Shown here: one piece after another, positions 1-8,546 of the stretch | How positions within the stretch are numbered: position 1 is the stretch's first letter | Layout: the number at the start of each line of letters is the position of its first letter | Position numbers and translations under genes: made by a program | Notes under the pieces: model-generated | Databases searched by the model: none | What the model saw: only the letters and a program-made list of their open reading frames with translations | What the model was told of the DNA's origin: nothing | Origin: Rhodococcus sp. 14-2483-1-2 | GTDB lineage: Bacteria > Actinomycetota > Actinomycetes > Mycobacteriales > Mycobacteriaceae | Direction of reading: 5' to 3' | Assembly (NCBI RefSeq): GCF_002259405.1 | Contig: NZ_NPFW01000014.1 | Span: 124,001-188,000, forward strand | Length of the DNA stretch: 64,000 nucleotides

Positions 1-750
1 ACGAACCTGTCCCAGAAAGCCACCACCCTGCTCGAGCTGCACCAGCCCGGAAACCCGGTCGTCCTGCCGACCGTCTGGGACGCCTGGTCCGCCAACCTGG
101 CAGTGTCCGCAGGCTTCACCGCGCTGACCGTCGGAAGCCACCCCGTCGCCGATTCCATCGGCAAGCCCGACAACGAAGGCATGACCTTCGACGAACTGCT
201 CGCCCGCATCTCGCAGATTTCCGCAGCCGTCGACGTGCCGCTGTCGGTCGACATCGAATCCGGCTACGGCGAGGACCCCAAGCGACTGATCGACGGCCTC
301 GTCTCCGTCGGAGCCGTCGGCCTCAACATCGAGGACACCGTGCACAGCGAAGGCGGACGCCTCCGCGAAGCGCAGGAACATGCCGACTTCGTCGGAGCAC
401 TGCGCGCCGCATCCGACGCCACCGACGTGCACGTGGTCATCAACGCCCGCACCGACCTGTTCGTCAAGGCCATCGGCGACGAGAGCGACCGCGTCGAGCG
501 CGCCATCGCACGTCTGAAGCTGTGCGCCGCAGCCGGAGCCGACTCGCTCTACCCCGTCGGATTCCACAACGACGCCGACTACAAGCGTCTCGCCGAGGAA
601 CTCCCACTGCCCATCAACGCCATCGCCAACCCGGCCGAGGGCGACCTGTCGCACTTCGCATCCCTCGGCGTCGGACGTATCAGCTTCGGGCCGATCTTCC
701 AGATGGAGCTGGCCAAGCGGGCAGAGGAGATCCTCGGCCGCTGGAAGTGA
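1..750 (+). CDS. Isocitrate lyase/PEP mutase family protein (5' end outside window)
   Basis: The reading frame is open from base 1, so the start codon lies just upstream. The visible protein has the family's TIM-barrel features: a TVWDAWSA opening, an SVDIESGYG strand with conserved acidic metal ligands, NIEDT, and a late INARTD segment. Family members cleave or rearrange C-C or C-P bonds of 2-methylisocitrate or phosphoenolpyruvate-like substrates. The canonical isocitrate lyase KKCGH motif is absent, so true isocitrate lyase activity is unlikely. The gene converges on the ATPase gene with only 4 bp between stop codons. The exact substrate cannot be read from the sequence. Confidence 0.85.
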   Translation, partial: TNLSQKATTLLELHQPGNPVVLPTVWDAWSANLAVSAGFTALTVGSHPVADSIGKPDNEGMTFDELLARISQISAAVDVPLSVDIESGYGEDPKRLIDGLVSVGAVGLNIEDTVHSEGGRLREAQEHADFVGALRAASDATDVHVVINARTDLFVKAIGDESDRVERAIARLKLCAAAGADSLYPVGFHNDADYKRLAEELPLPINAIANPAEGDLSHFASLGVGRISFGPIFQMELAKRAEEILGRWK

Positions 751-754
751 GCCG

Positions 755-2935
755 CTAGGCACTCCCGTAGGCCTGCAGATGCGCCACCTGCTCGGGATCG
801 AGTGACGGCTTCACCGTCGCCCGAGCGGCGGCGACATCGGCGGCGGTGACGTCGGCTGCATCCATCGACCGACGCATCGCCGTCAACGCGGCCTCGCGCA
901 GCAGTGCTGCGCAATCGGCCGCGGAGTAGCCCTCGAGATCGCGCGCCAACGACTCCAGATCCACGTCTTCGGCGAGCGGGACGGATTTGCCCGACGCCTT
1001 CAGGATGTCCACGCGGGCATCGGAATCCGGCGGTGGCACGAACACCAGGCGCTCGAGTCGGCCGGGCCGGAGCAGTGCGGGATCGATCAGATCGGGTCGG
1101 TTGGTTGCCCCGAGTACGACGACGTCGCGCAACGGTTCGACGCCGTCGAGTTCGGTCAGCAGCGCCGCGACGACCCGATCGCCGACGCCGGAATCCGAAC
1201 TCTGGCCGCGTCGGGGCACGAGCGCATCCACCTCGTCGAGGAAGATCAGCGACGGAGCGGAATCGCGGGCACGTTGAAAGAGTTCTCGGACAGCCTTTTC
1301 CGAGGAGCCGACCCACTTGTCCATCAGTTCTGCGCCCTTGACCGAGTGCACGCTGAGCTGCCCGGAACTGGCGAGTGCCCGTACGAGGAACGTCTTGCCG
1401 CAGCCGGGCGGACCGTACAGCAGAACTCCTCGCGGAGGCTCGATTCCCAAGCGCGCGAACGAATCCGGGTGTCGCAGCGGCCACAGCACCGCCTCGGTGA
1501 GTGCCTGCTTGGTTTCGACCATGTCGCCGACGTCCTCGAGCGTGAGACTGCCGATGGCCAGTTCTTCGCTCCCCGAACGTGACAGTGGGCGTATCACCTG
1601 AAGGGCGCCCACCAGATCGTCCTGCGTCAACGAGGCCGCGGCCGAATCGTTCGATGCGCGCGCCGCCGCTCGCAGCGCCGCCTCCCGCGTCAGTGCAGCC
1701 AGATCGGCGACCACAAAACCCGGTGTCCGTGACGCGATCTCGCCCAGATCGACGTCGCCCTGCGGAACCTTGCGGAGCAGGTGCTCGAGCAATCCCTTGC
1801 GGCCCGCCGCGTCGGGCAAGGTCAGGGTGAGCTCACGATCGCACAGGTCCTGACCGCGCAGTCTGGGATCGGTTGCCTCCGGATGAGCCGTCGTCGCGAT
1901 CAGGGCCAGGCCGGGAGTGTCGACGGCCCGGCGCAGTACGTCGAGGACGAACGTGGACGCCGGTTCGGGATCCGAGGGCAGCAACGCGTCGACATCGGTG
2001 ATGAGCAGAACTCCCGAACCCGCGAGCTGGTCGACCGCCGCGGTGACCCGATCGACCCGGGCCGACGCCTCGAGTGCACCGATCGACGGTCCGTCCAGCA
2101 CGACGCATGCGCGTTCGCCGACGACCGCCCGCGCCAACGTCGCCTTGCCGACCCCGCCCGGTCCGGTGATCAACACCCCGAGATGCGGCGATGCGCCGAG
2201 CGTCGCCAACAACTCCGACTCGTCCAGCGCCAGCCGTAGCCACTCGGTGAGCTTGGACTGTTGGGCGCTTACTCCCACCAGATCGGCCACGCTCACCGGT
2301 GGTGCCGCGGTCTTCGGCGCGGGAACCGACGCTGCCGGTGCCTGGACAGCGGTGACGGTGCCGTTGCCCCACCCGACCGCCGAATTGGGCTGCACACTCA
2401 CCGGCCCACCCGACGGATCGACGGCCGAGACCGTCAGCAACTCGGTGGTCCAGGCAACCCCGAACGTCCTCGACAGCGCCTGCGTCGCCGAAGTGGTCGA
2501 GGTGCCGGGCCCGAGATCGCGGGGGAGGAGCGAGACCGTGTCGCCCACCGTCAGCACCTTGCCCAGCAACGCTTGCCGCAGGGTGGCGTCGGAGATGGAA
2601 CCGGTGGCGAGCGACGAGCCTGTCACCGTGACGGTCCTGGCCCCGTAGACCGTGACGGGTCCGACTGCGACAGAAGCATTTTCGCGAAGTCCGGTGTTGG
2701 AGAGGGTCACGTCGTCCAGTAATGCGGTGCCCTGAGGTGACCCATCGGGAGCCGCGGCGACGACGGCGGCCGTGCGACGAGAACCGATGAGCGACACCGC
2801 ATCCCACTCCCGCAGGCCCAGAGCCGCGAGCACTTCCGGATGCAGACGCACGACCCCGCGTCGGGCATCGGCCGCCGAGGTGTTGAGGCGTGCAGTGAGA
2901 ACGAGCTCAGGCGTCGTCGAGCGAGATTCGGTCAC
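755..2935 (-). CDS. CDC48/VCP-like double AAA+ ATPase (Rv0435c type)
   Basis: This 726-residue protein has an N-terminal double-psi-barrel-like region and then two AAA+ modules. The first Walker A (GPGGVGKAT, about residues 258-266) is followed by a degenerate Walker B (ITDVDAL instead of a hydrophobic-DE motif). The second module is intact, with GPPGCGKT near 508-515, FLDEVDAL, and GATNRPDLIDPALLRPGR. The architecture suggests an unfoldase or remodelling ATPase in which the second ring does most hydrolysis. It starts at GTG and lies 24 bp downstream of pssA on the same strand. The ATPase-pssA-psd order matches M. tuberculosis Rv0435c-Rv0437c. The client is unknown. Confidence 0.92.
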   Translation of the reverse strand: MTESRSTTPELVLTARLNTSAADARRGVVRLHPEVLAALGLREWDAVSLIGSRRTAAVVAAAPDGSPQGTALLDDVTLSNTGLRENASVAVGPVTVYGARTVTVTGSSLATGSISDATLRQALLGKVLTVGDTVSLLPRDLGPGTSTTSATQALSRTFGVAWTTELLTVSAVDPSGGPVSVQPNSAVGWGNGTVTAVQAPAASVPAPKTAAPPVSVADLVGVSAQQSKLTEWLRLALDESELLATLGASPHLGVLITGPGGVGKATLARAVVGERACVVLDGPSIGALEASARVDRVTAAVDQLAGSGVLLITDVDALLPSDPEPASTFVLDVLRRAVDTPGLALIATTAHPEATDPRLRGQDLCDRELTLTLPDAAGRKGLLEHLLRKVPQGDVDLGEIASRTPGFVVADLAALTREAALRAAARASNDSAAASLTQDDLVGALQVIRPLSRSGSEELAIGSLTLEDVGDMVETKQALTEAVLWPLRHPDSFARLGIEPPRGVLLYGPPGCGKTFLVRALASSGQLSVHSVKGAELMDKWVGSSEKAVRELFQRARDSAPSLIFLDEVDALVPRRGQSSDSGVGDRVVAALLTELDGVEPLRDVVVLGATNRPDLIDPALLRPGRLERLVFVPPPDSDARVDILKASGKSVPLAEDVDLESLARDLEGYSAADCAALLREAALTAMRRSMDAADVTAADVAAARATVKPSLDPEQVAHLQAYGSA

Positions 2936-2959
2936 ACGGTCAACAGTAGCGGCGAGACA

Positions 2960-3814
2960 CTAACTGCGAGGTCGACGCAGTCCCAGACGAGCCTGCGACC
3001 GCCGATTGTTACCCGGCGCGCGGCGGATGGCCCGACGCTCGGCGCGGCGCTCGGCCGGCTTGGCGTCCCACGTGTACGGACGCGCGGCAGTCCAACGCTG
3101 CGAGCGCACCGCGAACGGGATGTGCACCAGGTAGGCCAGCACCAAGCCCATCAGCAGAATCAGCGGGAAGGTGATGAGCGCGGCAGCGAGCAGCGCAACC
3201 AGCACCAGCAGGATCGCGGCCAGCCGCGGCGGCACCGAGACGGTCTTGAGCGCCAACGTGGGGATGCGGCTGACGATCAGACCGGCAGTGAGGATCGCCC
3301 AACCGGCGACGACGTAGAACGAGGCCCACCAGCCGTCACCGAATTGCTCGAAGCCCGCGATCGGTGCCATGGCGATCAGCGCTCCGGCGGGGGCGGGAAC
3401 TCCGGTGAAGTACTCGCGCGCGTAGGCAGGAGTGTCGTCCTCGTCGAGCAGAGTGTTGAAGCGCGCGAGGCGCAGCACGATGCTCACCGCGTAGACCAAC
3501 GCCACGATCCAGCCGCCGCTGCTGCCCTCGAGCAGCGTCACGTACAGCACCAGTGCCGGGGCCACACCGAACGAGATGGCGTCGGACAGCGAGTCCAGTT
3601 CGGCACCGATCTTGCTGGTGGCGTCGAGCAATCGGGCGATGCGACCGTCCAACGCGTCGAGGATCGCCGCGGCACCGATCATGGCGAGCGCGGTGCCGAG
3701 CTGGCCGTCGAGAGCGAACTTGACCGCGGACAGGCCGGAGCACAACGCGAGGATCGTGACGACGGACGGCAGCAGACGGATGGCAGCGGGCGGCTTGGCG
3801 CGTCTGGTGATCAT
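2960..3814 (-). CDS. pssA: CDP-diacylglycerol-serine O-phosphatidyltransferase
   Basis: The 284-residue integral membrane protein transfers phosphatidyl from CDP-diacylglycerol to serine, giving phosphatidylserine. The CDP-alcohol phosphotransferase signature is complete: DGRIAR, then GAELDSLSD (D-G-x2-A-R-x8-G-x3-D-x3-D). Several hydrophobic helices follow. The ATG at 3814 is used because a longer open frame upstream is Arg-rich and overlaps psd out of frame. The psd stop lies 8 bp upstream of this start, so psd and pssA are probably cotranscribed, with Psd consuming the PssA product to give phosphatidylethanolamine. Confidence 0.95.
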   Translation of the reverse strand: MITRRAKPPAAIRLLPSVVTILALCSGLSAVKFALDGQLGTALAMIGAAAILDALDGRIARLLDATSKIGAELDSLSDAISFGVAPALVLYVTLLEGSSGGWIVALVYAVSIVLRLARFNTLLDEDDTPAYAREYFTGVPAPAGALIAMAPIAGFEQFGDGWWASFYVVAGWAILTAGLIVSRIPTLALKTVSVPPRLAAILLVLVALLAAALITFPLILLMGLVLAYLVHIPFAVRSQRWTAARPYTWDAKPAERRAERRAIRRAPGNNRRSQARLGLRRPRS

Positions 3815-3822
3815 GTCGGCTT

Positions 3823-4539
3823 CTACTGCGGAAGCTCGGCGAGGACCGTCTCGGCACCGACCGCACGTTGGCCGCGTTCGACCAGCAGTGTGGTGCCTGC
3901 GGGGAAGTAGGTGTCCACGCGGGACCCGAATCGGATCAGTCCGTAGGTGTCGCCGATCGACAGTGCGTCGCCGACCTTCGCGTTGTTGATAATGCGTCGA
4001 GCGATGAGGCCGGCGATCTGCACGACGGCGACGTCGTGTCCCGAGTCGGTCCTGATGTGCATGCTGTTGCGCTCGTTGACCTCGCTGGCCTCGGCCAGGT
4101 CCGCGGACTTGAACTGGCCACGGCGGTGTACGACCTCGACCACTCGACCGGCAACGGGAACGCGCTGCACGTGGACGTCGAGGACCGAGAGGAAAATGCT
4201 CACGCGCGGGACCGGCTGCGAGCCCAGATCGAGCTCGGCAGGCGGCACGGCGGTGTCGACGAGCGTGACCAGGCCGTCGGCGGGAGCGACGACGACGCCG
4301 GGGCGATTCGGCGGCACTCGCGACGGGTGGCGGAAGAAGGTGGCGCAGGCTCCGGCGGCGACGAGACCGGCGTTGCGGACCCACTTGGAGCGGCGGCCGA
4401 GAACTGCGACGGCGAGCGGACCGCCGACGAACGGCAGGCCTGCGGGGTGTAGCGGTGGAACCGTTTCACGAACCAAATCGACGATGTGAGCCACTCCGGT
4501 GCGGGGCGGTTGACCAATCGGGGCGGGACGGCGTGCCAC
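3823..4539 (-). CDS. psd: Phosphatidylserine decarboxylase proenzyme
   Basis: The 238-residue short-type proenzyme makes phosphatidylethanolamine. The C-terminal [11 protein letters not shown] segment holds the Gly-Ser bond that self-cleaves to form the pyruvoyl group. [24 protein letters not shown] and GLIARRI are typical of the mycobacterial enzyme. A longer frame exists upstream, but the GTG at 4539 follows AGAGGAGACC and gives an N-terminus (ARRPAP) matching mycobacterial Psd, so that start is chosen. It is the first gene of the psd-pssA pair. moeA2, which follows in M. tuberculosis, is missing here. Confidence 0.95.
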   Translation of the reverse strand: MARRPAPIGQPPRTGVAHIVDLVRETVPPLHPAGLPFVGGPLAVAVLGRRSKWVRNAGLVAAGACATFFRHPSRVPPNRPGVVVAPADGLVTLVDTAVPPAELDLGSQPVPRVSIFLSVLDVHVQRVPVAGRVVEVVHRRGQFKSADLAEASEVNERNSMHIRTDSGHDVAVVQIAGLIARRIINNAKVGDALSIGDTYGLIRFGSRVDTYFPAGTTLLVERGQRAVGAETVLAELPQ

Positions 4540-4632
4540 GGTCTCCTCTAACTGTCGGCGACTGTACTTGTCGGCAATAACGGGTGCTGGCAGTTCATGG
4601 TGCTGAAAGCGAATCATGCGTCGAACGCACGA

Positions 4633-4672
4633 CTGCCGAGGCCCTCACAGCGTACGTGAGGTGCCCCGGCAG
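4633..4672 (-). terminator. Hairpin terminator after the GlsB-like gene
   Basis: An interrupted stem (CTGCCG...CGGCAG outer, CCTCAC...GTGAGG inner, 7-nt loop) with one mismatch and one bulge lies between the stop of the GlsB-like gene and the start of psd. It lacks a long T run, as is common in high-GC actinobacteria. Confidence 0.5.
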
Positions 4673-4690
4673 GCGAGAGGTGCGAGTCGA

Positions 4691-4957
4691 TCAGACGCGG
4701 CTGCGGCCCGTCACGAGCTTGACCAGGAACAGCAGGATGCACGCGCCGATGAGGCAGGTGATGAAGCTGAAGATGATTCCGCCGCCCTCGACGTCGAGGA
4801 AGGTGCTGAGCAGGAAGCCGCCCAGGAGGCCGCCGACGATGCCGACGACGATGTTCAGGATGATGCCCATCTGAGCATCCGTCTTCATGATCTTGCTACC
4901 GATCCAGCCGGCCAGTCCGCCGATGATGATCCAGCCTACAAATCCGAGTCCCAACAT
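4691..4957 (-). CDS. GlsB/YeaQ/YmgE family stress-associated membrane protein
   Basis: This 88-residue protein consists almost entirely of glycine-rich transmembrane helices (GWIIIGGLAGWIGSKIM; IVGGLLGGFLL; IIFSFITCLIGACILLFLV). That is the GlsB/YeaQ/YmgE (transglycosylase-associated) fold. The ATG at 4957 is preceded by a G-rich Shine-Dalgarno region. The family is often stress induced, but its biochemical role is not known. It is the first gene of the segment that interrupts the psd-groEL linkage seen in mycobacteria. Confidence 0.88.
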   Translation of the reverse strand: MLGLGFVGWIIIGGLAGWIGSKIMKTDAQMGIILNIVVGIVGGLLGGFLLSTFLDVEGGGIIFSFITCLIGACILLFLVKLVTGRSRV

Positions 4958-5052
4958 AGGGTGCCCCCACTTTCCGTTTCGATTCTGTTGCTTGTCGAAA
5001 CGACGGATGCCCATGGGAAACGAACCTGAAACATTCCTGAGAAAAGTAATTT

Positions 5053-5511
5053 CTAGCTCGACTTTTCGCTTTCCGTCTTGATGCGACGCAGAGTCTTGTT
5101 CATGCCGTCGATCAACTCGACGTCGAACTCGTCGATTCCGCCGAGGACCCGCTTGACCAACAACGACGACACCGCCGACGTGCCGCTGGGGGCTTCCCGC
5201 TTCTCGACGACGGTCGTTCCGGTCGCGGTGGGGGTGAGGGTGTAGGACCAGATCGTCTTGTTCTCGACGACGCGGAAAGCGAGTTGTCGGTTGGGCTCGA
5301 AGGTGACGACCTTGGAGGTGGTCGGCCAGACGAGCATCCCCTTGCGATTGATGTTGAGCGTCTTGGTGCCCTTGCCGACCGGTCCGCCGAAGACCTTCAT
5401 CTTCTTGCACTGCGGGCTCCACTCACCCATGCGCTGCAGGTCCGAGACGATGGACCACACGGTCTCGGGGCTCGCGGCGATGTCGATCGTGGCTTCGAGG
5501 GTCTTGCTCAA
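5053..5511 (-). CDS. SRPBCC (START-like) family protein
   Basis: The 152-residue protein has the SRPBCC hydrophobic-ligand-binding fold. It begins with LEATIDIAASPETVWSIVSDLQRMGEWSPQC, the typical first strand and helix, and ends in a long C-terminal helix. The TTG at 5511 is chosen because GGAGG lies about 7 nt upstream; a longer reading to 5559 lacks such a site. Ligand and partner are unknown. A role in lipid or polyketide-like ligand handling is only a family-level guess. Confidence 0.82.
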   Translation of the reverse strand: MSKTLEATIDIAASPETVWSIVSDLQRMGEWSPQCKKMKVFGGPVGKGTKTLNINRKGMLVWPTTSKVVTFEPNRQLAFRVVENKTIWSYTLTPTATGTTVVEKREAPSGTSAVSSLLVKRVLGGIDEFDVELIDGMNKTLRRIKTESEKSS

Positions 5512-5619
5512 CGTAGGCCTCCAGGTAGTGAGGTAAATGCAACTGACTGTCACACTCAATCGTGCGCATCCTATGTGTCAACGGACACAATTGACCAGGC
5601 AGATGAGCGATAACTCGTA

Positions 5620-5672
5620 GCAGGCTCCACTCCCGCTCAATTGGGTCGTTCCGCAGGCTCCACTCCCGCTCA
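5620..5672. repeat. Direct repeat, two identical 20-bp copies
   Basis: GCAGGCTCCACTCCCGCTCA occurs at 5620-5639 and again at 5653-5672. The second copy supplies the stop codon of the downstream DUF1206 gene (minus strand). No inverted ends or transposase are nearby. Confidence 0.85.
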
Positions 5673-6467
5673 CATGCGAGCGAAGCGAGCCAGGACGAAC
5701 GCGTACAGCCCGTAGAGCGCGATGCCCACTCCGGCGAGGATCAGCAGAACCTGTCCGTAGGGCTGCGAGCCGAGGGTCTTGAGCGCACCGTCGATGCCGG
5801 TTGCCTTCGACGGATCGGATTGCAGAACGGCCACCACGACGAGGAGTCCGGCTCCGACCAGGGCAGTGCCCTTGGCGGCGTATCCGGCGATGCCGAGTTT
5901 GACGACGGCCCCGCTCTGGTGCCCTTCGAGATCGTCGAGGAAGTTCTTCGAAACGCCCTTGTAGACGTGATATCCACCGACTCCGATGACCACGAGCGCG
6001 ATGGCGATGAGCACGAGCTTGCCGCCGCCCGATTCCATCAGTCGCGCGGACCAGCCGGCGTTCTGTTGTCCGCTGGACTTGCCCGAGCCGGTGGCAAAAC
6101 CGTAGGTCGAGAACGCGAACGCGATGTAGACGACGGCCAGTGCGGCCGCTTTGAGACGGTCCATCGCACTCCCGGCGTCGGCGTCGGATTTCTTGCCCAC
6201 GATCGCCTCGACGATGCGCCACAGTGCCAGCGCCACGAAGGCGACCACCGCCACCCAGAGCGCGATCTTTCCGCCCGGCTTCTCGGCCAGCTCGGCGAGT
6301 GCACCGGACTGGTCTGCGTTGCCTGCCTGACCGAACGCCAACCGGATGGCGATGTAGCCGATGAGGATGTGCAGCACTCCACTGACGAAGTGGCCGCCTC
6401 GCGCAGCTTTCTCGAATGCTCCGTTGTTCTGCACGGAACTGGCCACAGAATTTCCCGACGTGTTCAC
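5670..6467 (-). CDS. DUF1206 family membrane protein
   Basis: The 265-residue protein carries three tandem two-helix repeats typical of DUF1206. Each opens with a segment like ARGGHFVSGVLHILIGYIAIRLAFG or GIAGYAAKGTALVGAGLLVVVA, for about six transmembrane helices. Short Gln/Asn/Ser-rich N-terminus, no signal peptide. The function is unknown; the family is common in actinobacteria. Its stop codon is embedded in the second copy of a 20-bp direct repeat, so the 3' end may have been changed by the repeat. Confidence 0.88.
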   Translation of the reverse strand: MNTSGNSVASSVQNNGAFEKAARGGHFVSGVLHILIGYIAIRLAFGQAGNADQSGALAELAEKPGGKIALWVAVVAFVALALWRIVEAIVGKKSDADAGSAMDRLKAAALAVVYIAFAFSTYGFATGSGKSSGQQNAGWSARLMESGGGKLVLIAIALVVIGVGGYHVYKGVSKNFLDDLEGHQSGAVVKLGIAGYAAKGTALVGAGLLVVVAVLQSDPSKATGIDGALKTLGSQPYGQVLLILAGVGIALYGLYAFVLARFARM

Positions 6468-6890
6468 GAACGTTCCCCGATCAGTAGATTGGGCAGCCGT
6501 TTACCCCGACCGTAGGCCGAGGAAACTGTCTCGCGCGGCAAAACGCCGCACGAGATCCCACCGCGGCGTTAACACCGGGCGGACACTGATCGATGTAGCA
6601 AGCGGAGTGTCGGGACCAACGAAGAAATTGTTCGGAGTGATCCACCGTGAAATTACAGTCGATAATGCGTCGTACCAGCAGTGATCTGCCCCTGTTGAAG
6701 ACCGCCAGGATGAGTGGCAGCCCGCGTACCTGGCCGGCCGAGAAGCTCGAGCGGCTGCTCACCCCGCAGGAAATCGATCTGATTCGACGCGGCCGAATCT
6801 GACCCAGCTGTTTCCAGGCCTGCTTACCTCCCATTCGGGGAGACGCGGTGGCATGCTCATGTCGTTGGTGAGCACCAGTTCTGGAGGGTC
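6468..6890. other. 423-bp divergent intergenic region
   Basis: It separates the DUF1206 gene (minus) from the redox/kinase operon (plus). It holds one possible 51-codon gene (6647-6802, listed separately) and the TGGAGGGTC ribosome binding site of the operon. No clear promoter hexamers were identified. Confidence 0.6.
6647..6802 (+). CDS. Possible small protein, 51 codons
   Basis: GTG-initiated frame preceded by GGAG about 12 nt upstream. The predicted peptide is basic, with a C-terminal amphipathic segment (WPAEKLERLLTPQEIDLIRRG) that looks like a genuine helix-turn-helix-sized or protein-binding element. An internal ATG at 6665 is an alternative start. It ends 88 bp before the flavoprotein operon and could be its leader gene. 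Evidence is limited to coding-like composition and a moderate ribosome binding site. Confidence 0.35.
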   Translation: MKLQSIMRRTSSDLPLLKTARMSGSPRTWPAEKLERLLTPQEIDLIRRGRI

Positions 6891-8546
6891 ATGAAGCCGG
6901 TCATTCTCAGCGTCGACGACGATCCCGGAGTGTCGAGATCGGTCGCCCGCGATCTGCGTCGTCGCTACGGTGAGCAGTACCGCATCGTGCGCGCGGAGTC
7001 CGGTGCCGGGGCGCTCGACGCCCTGAAGGAACTCGCGCTGCGCGGCACCCCGGTCGCCATTCTGTTGGCCGACTACCGCATGCCGCAGATGAGCGGCATG
7101 GAATTTCTCGAGCAGGCCATGGACATCTTCCCGACGGCCCGTCGCATCCTTCTCACCGCATACGCGGACACCGACGCCGCGATCGACGCGATCAACGTCA
7201 TCGATCTCGACTACTACCTGCTCAAGCCGTGGGATCCGCCCGAGGAAAAGCTCTACCCCGTGCTCGACGCCCAACTCGAGGCCTGGTGTGCGTACGACCA
7301 CCGGGCCGTCGAGGACACCAAGATCATCGGCCATCGTTGGTCCGCGCGCTCGTCGGAGATCCGTGAGTTTCTCGCTCGCAATCAGCTGCCGTATCGCTGG
7401 TACATGTCCGACGAGTCCGAGGGTGCACGGCTGCTGGCCGCCGCCGGTGTGGACGGAAGCCGCTTGCCGGTGGTCATCACCACCGAGGGCGATGCGTTGA
7501 TCGAACCGTCCGATGCCGAGCTGGGCAATCGGCTCGGGTTGACGGTGTCCCCGTCCGAGGAGTTCTACGACCTGGTCGTCATCGGCGGCGGACCGGCGGG
7601 ACTCGGAGCTGCGCTCTACGGTGCGTCCGAGGGTCTGCGGACGACCCTGATCGAACGGACCGCCACCGGCGGCCAGGCCGGTCAGAGTTCGCGAATCGAG
7701 AACTACCTGGGCTTTCCCGACGGGGTGTCGGGCGCGCAGCTCGCCGAGCGGGCTCGGCGGCAGGCGTTGAAGTTCGGTGCCGAGGTGGTCACCACCCAGG
7801 ACGTCGTCGGTCTGGAAACCAACGGTGCCGCGAGAACCGTGCGGTTCGCCGACGGCCGCAGCATCAGTGCGCAGACGATCATTCTGTCCACCGGTGTCGC
7901 CTATCGCCGGCTGGACGCACCCGGAATCGACGACTTCACGGGCCGAGGCGTGTTCTACGGATCGGCGATGACCGAGGCTGCGCGGTGCGCCGAGCAGGAC
8001 GTCTACATCGTGGGCGGCGCGAACTCGGCGGGTCAGGCGGCGGTGTATCTCTCGCGCGGGGCCAAGTCGGTGACCATTCTGATCAGGGCGTCTTCCCTCG
8101 AAGCGTCGATGTCGTACTACCTCATCAAACAGATCGAAGAGAATCCGAAGATCAGCGTTCGGCCGTGCACCGAGGTCGTGGGCGTGTCGGGCGAGGGCCA
8201 CCTCGAGTCGATCACGCTGCGTAACCGGGCAACCGACGAGACCTCGACCGTCGACGCGCAGTATCTGTTCCTGTTCATCGGGGCGGCACCGCGCACCGAG
8301 TGGCTCGACGGGGTGCTCGTGAGGGACGACCATGGATTTGTGGTCACCGGGCCGGATCTCGTCGTCGACGGGCGTGGTCCTGCCGGGTGGACGCCCACTC
8401 GCCTCCCACATCACCTCGAGACGAGTGTGCCCGGTGTGTTCGCTGCCGGTGACGTACGGTCCGACTCGGCCAAACGCGTCGCGTCGGCAGTGGGAGAGGG
8501 AGCGATGGCCGTGATGCTGGTGCACAGATATCTGGCGAACCCGTGA
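6891..8546 (+). CDS. Receiver domain fused to thioredoxin-reductase-like FAD oxidoreductase
   Basis: 551 residues. Residues 1-125 form a response-regulator receiver: acidic pocket VDDDP, phospho-acceptor Asp61 in LLADYRMP, Thr89, Lys112. Residues about 145-215 look like a glutaredoxin/GST-N-type thioredoxin fold lacking CxxC. From 226 on is a class II pyridine nucleotide-disulfide reductase (VVIGGGPAGLGAALYG; GGQAGQSSRIENYLGFP; YIVGGANSAGQAA). The reductase's usual CxxC is not found (YGSAMTEAARC at that region), so it is not a normal thioredoxin reductase. The stop overlaps the start of the histidine kinase gene by 4 bp, suggesting it is that kinase's phosphorylation target. Confidence 0.92.
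   Translation: MKPVILSVDDDPGVSRSVARDLRRRYGEQYRIVRAESGAGALDALKELALRGTPVAILLADYRMPQMSGMEFLEQAMDIFPTARRILLTAYADTDAAIDAINVIDLDYYLLKPWDPPEEKLYPVLDAQLEAWCAYDHRAVEDTKIIGHRWSARSSEIREFLARNQLPYRWYMSDESEGARLLAAAGVDGSRLPVVITTEGDALIEPSDAELGNRLGLTVSPSEEFYDLVVIGGGPAGLGAALYGASEGLRTTLIERTATGGQAGQSSRIENYLGFPDGVSGAQLAERARRQALKFGAEVVTTQDVVGLETNGAARTVRFADGRSISAQTIILSTGVAYRRLDAPGIDDFTGRGVFYGSAMTEAARCAEQDVYIVGGANSAGQAAVYLSRGAKSVTILIRASSLEASMSYYLIKQIEENPKISVRPCTEVVGVSGEGHLESITLRNRATDETSTVDAQYLFLFIGAAPRTEWLDGVLVRDDHGFVVTGPDLVVDGRGPAGWTPTRLPHHLETSVPGVFAAGDVRSDSAKRVASAVGEGAMAVMLVHRYLANP

Noticed and set aside
3815..4384. N-terminal extension of pssA to position 4384
   Set aside because: Arg-rich and out of frame over psd; the CDP-alcohol transferase starts at 3814.
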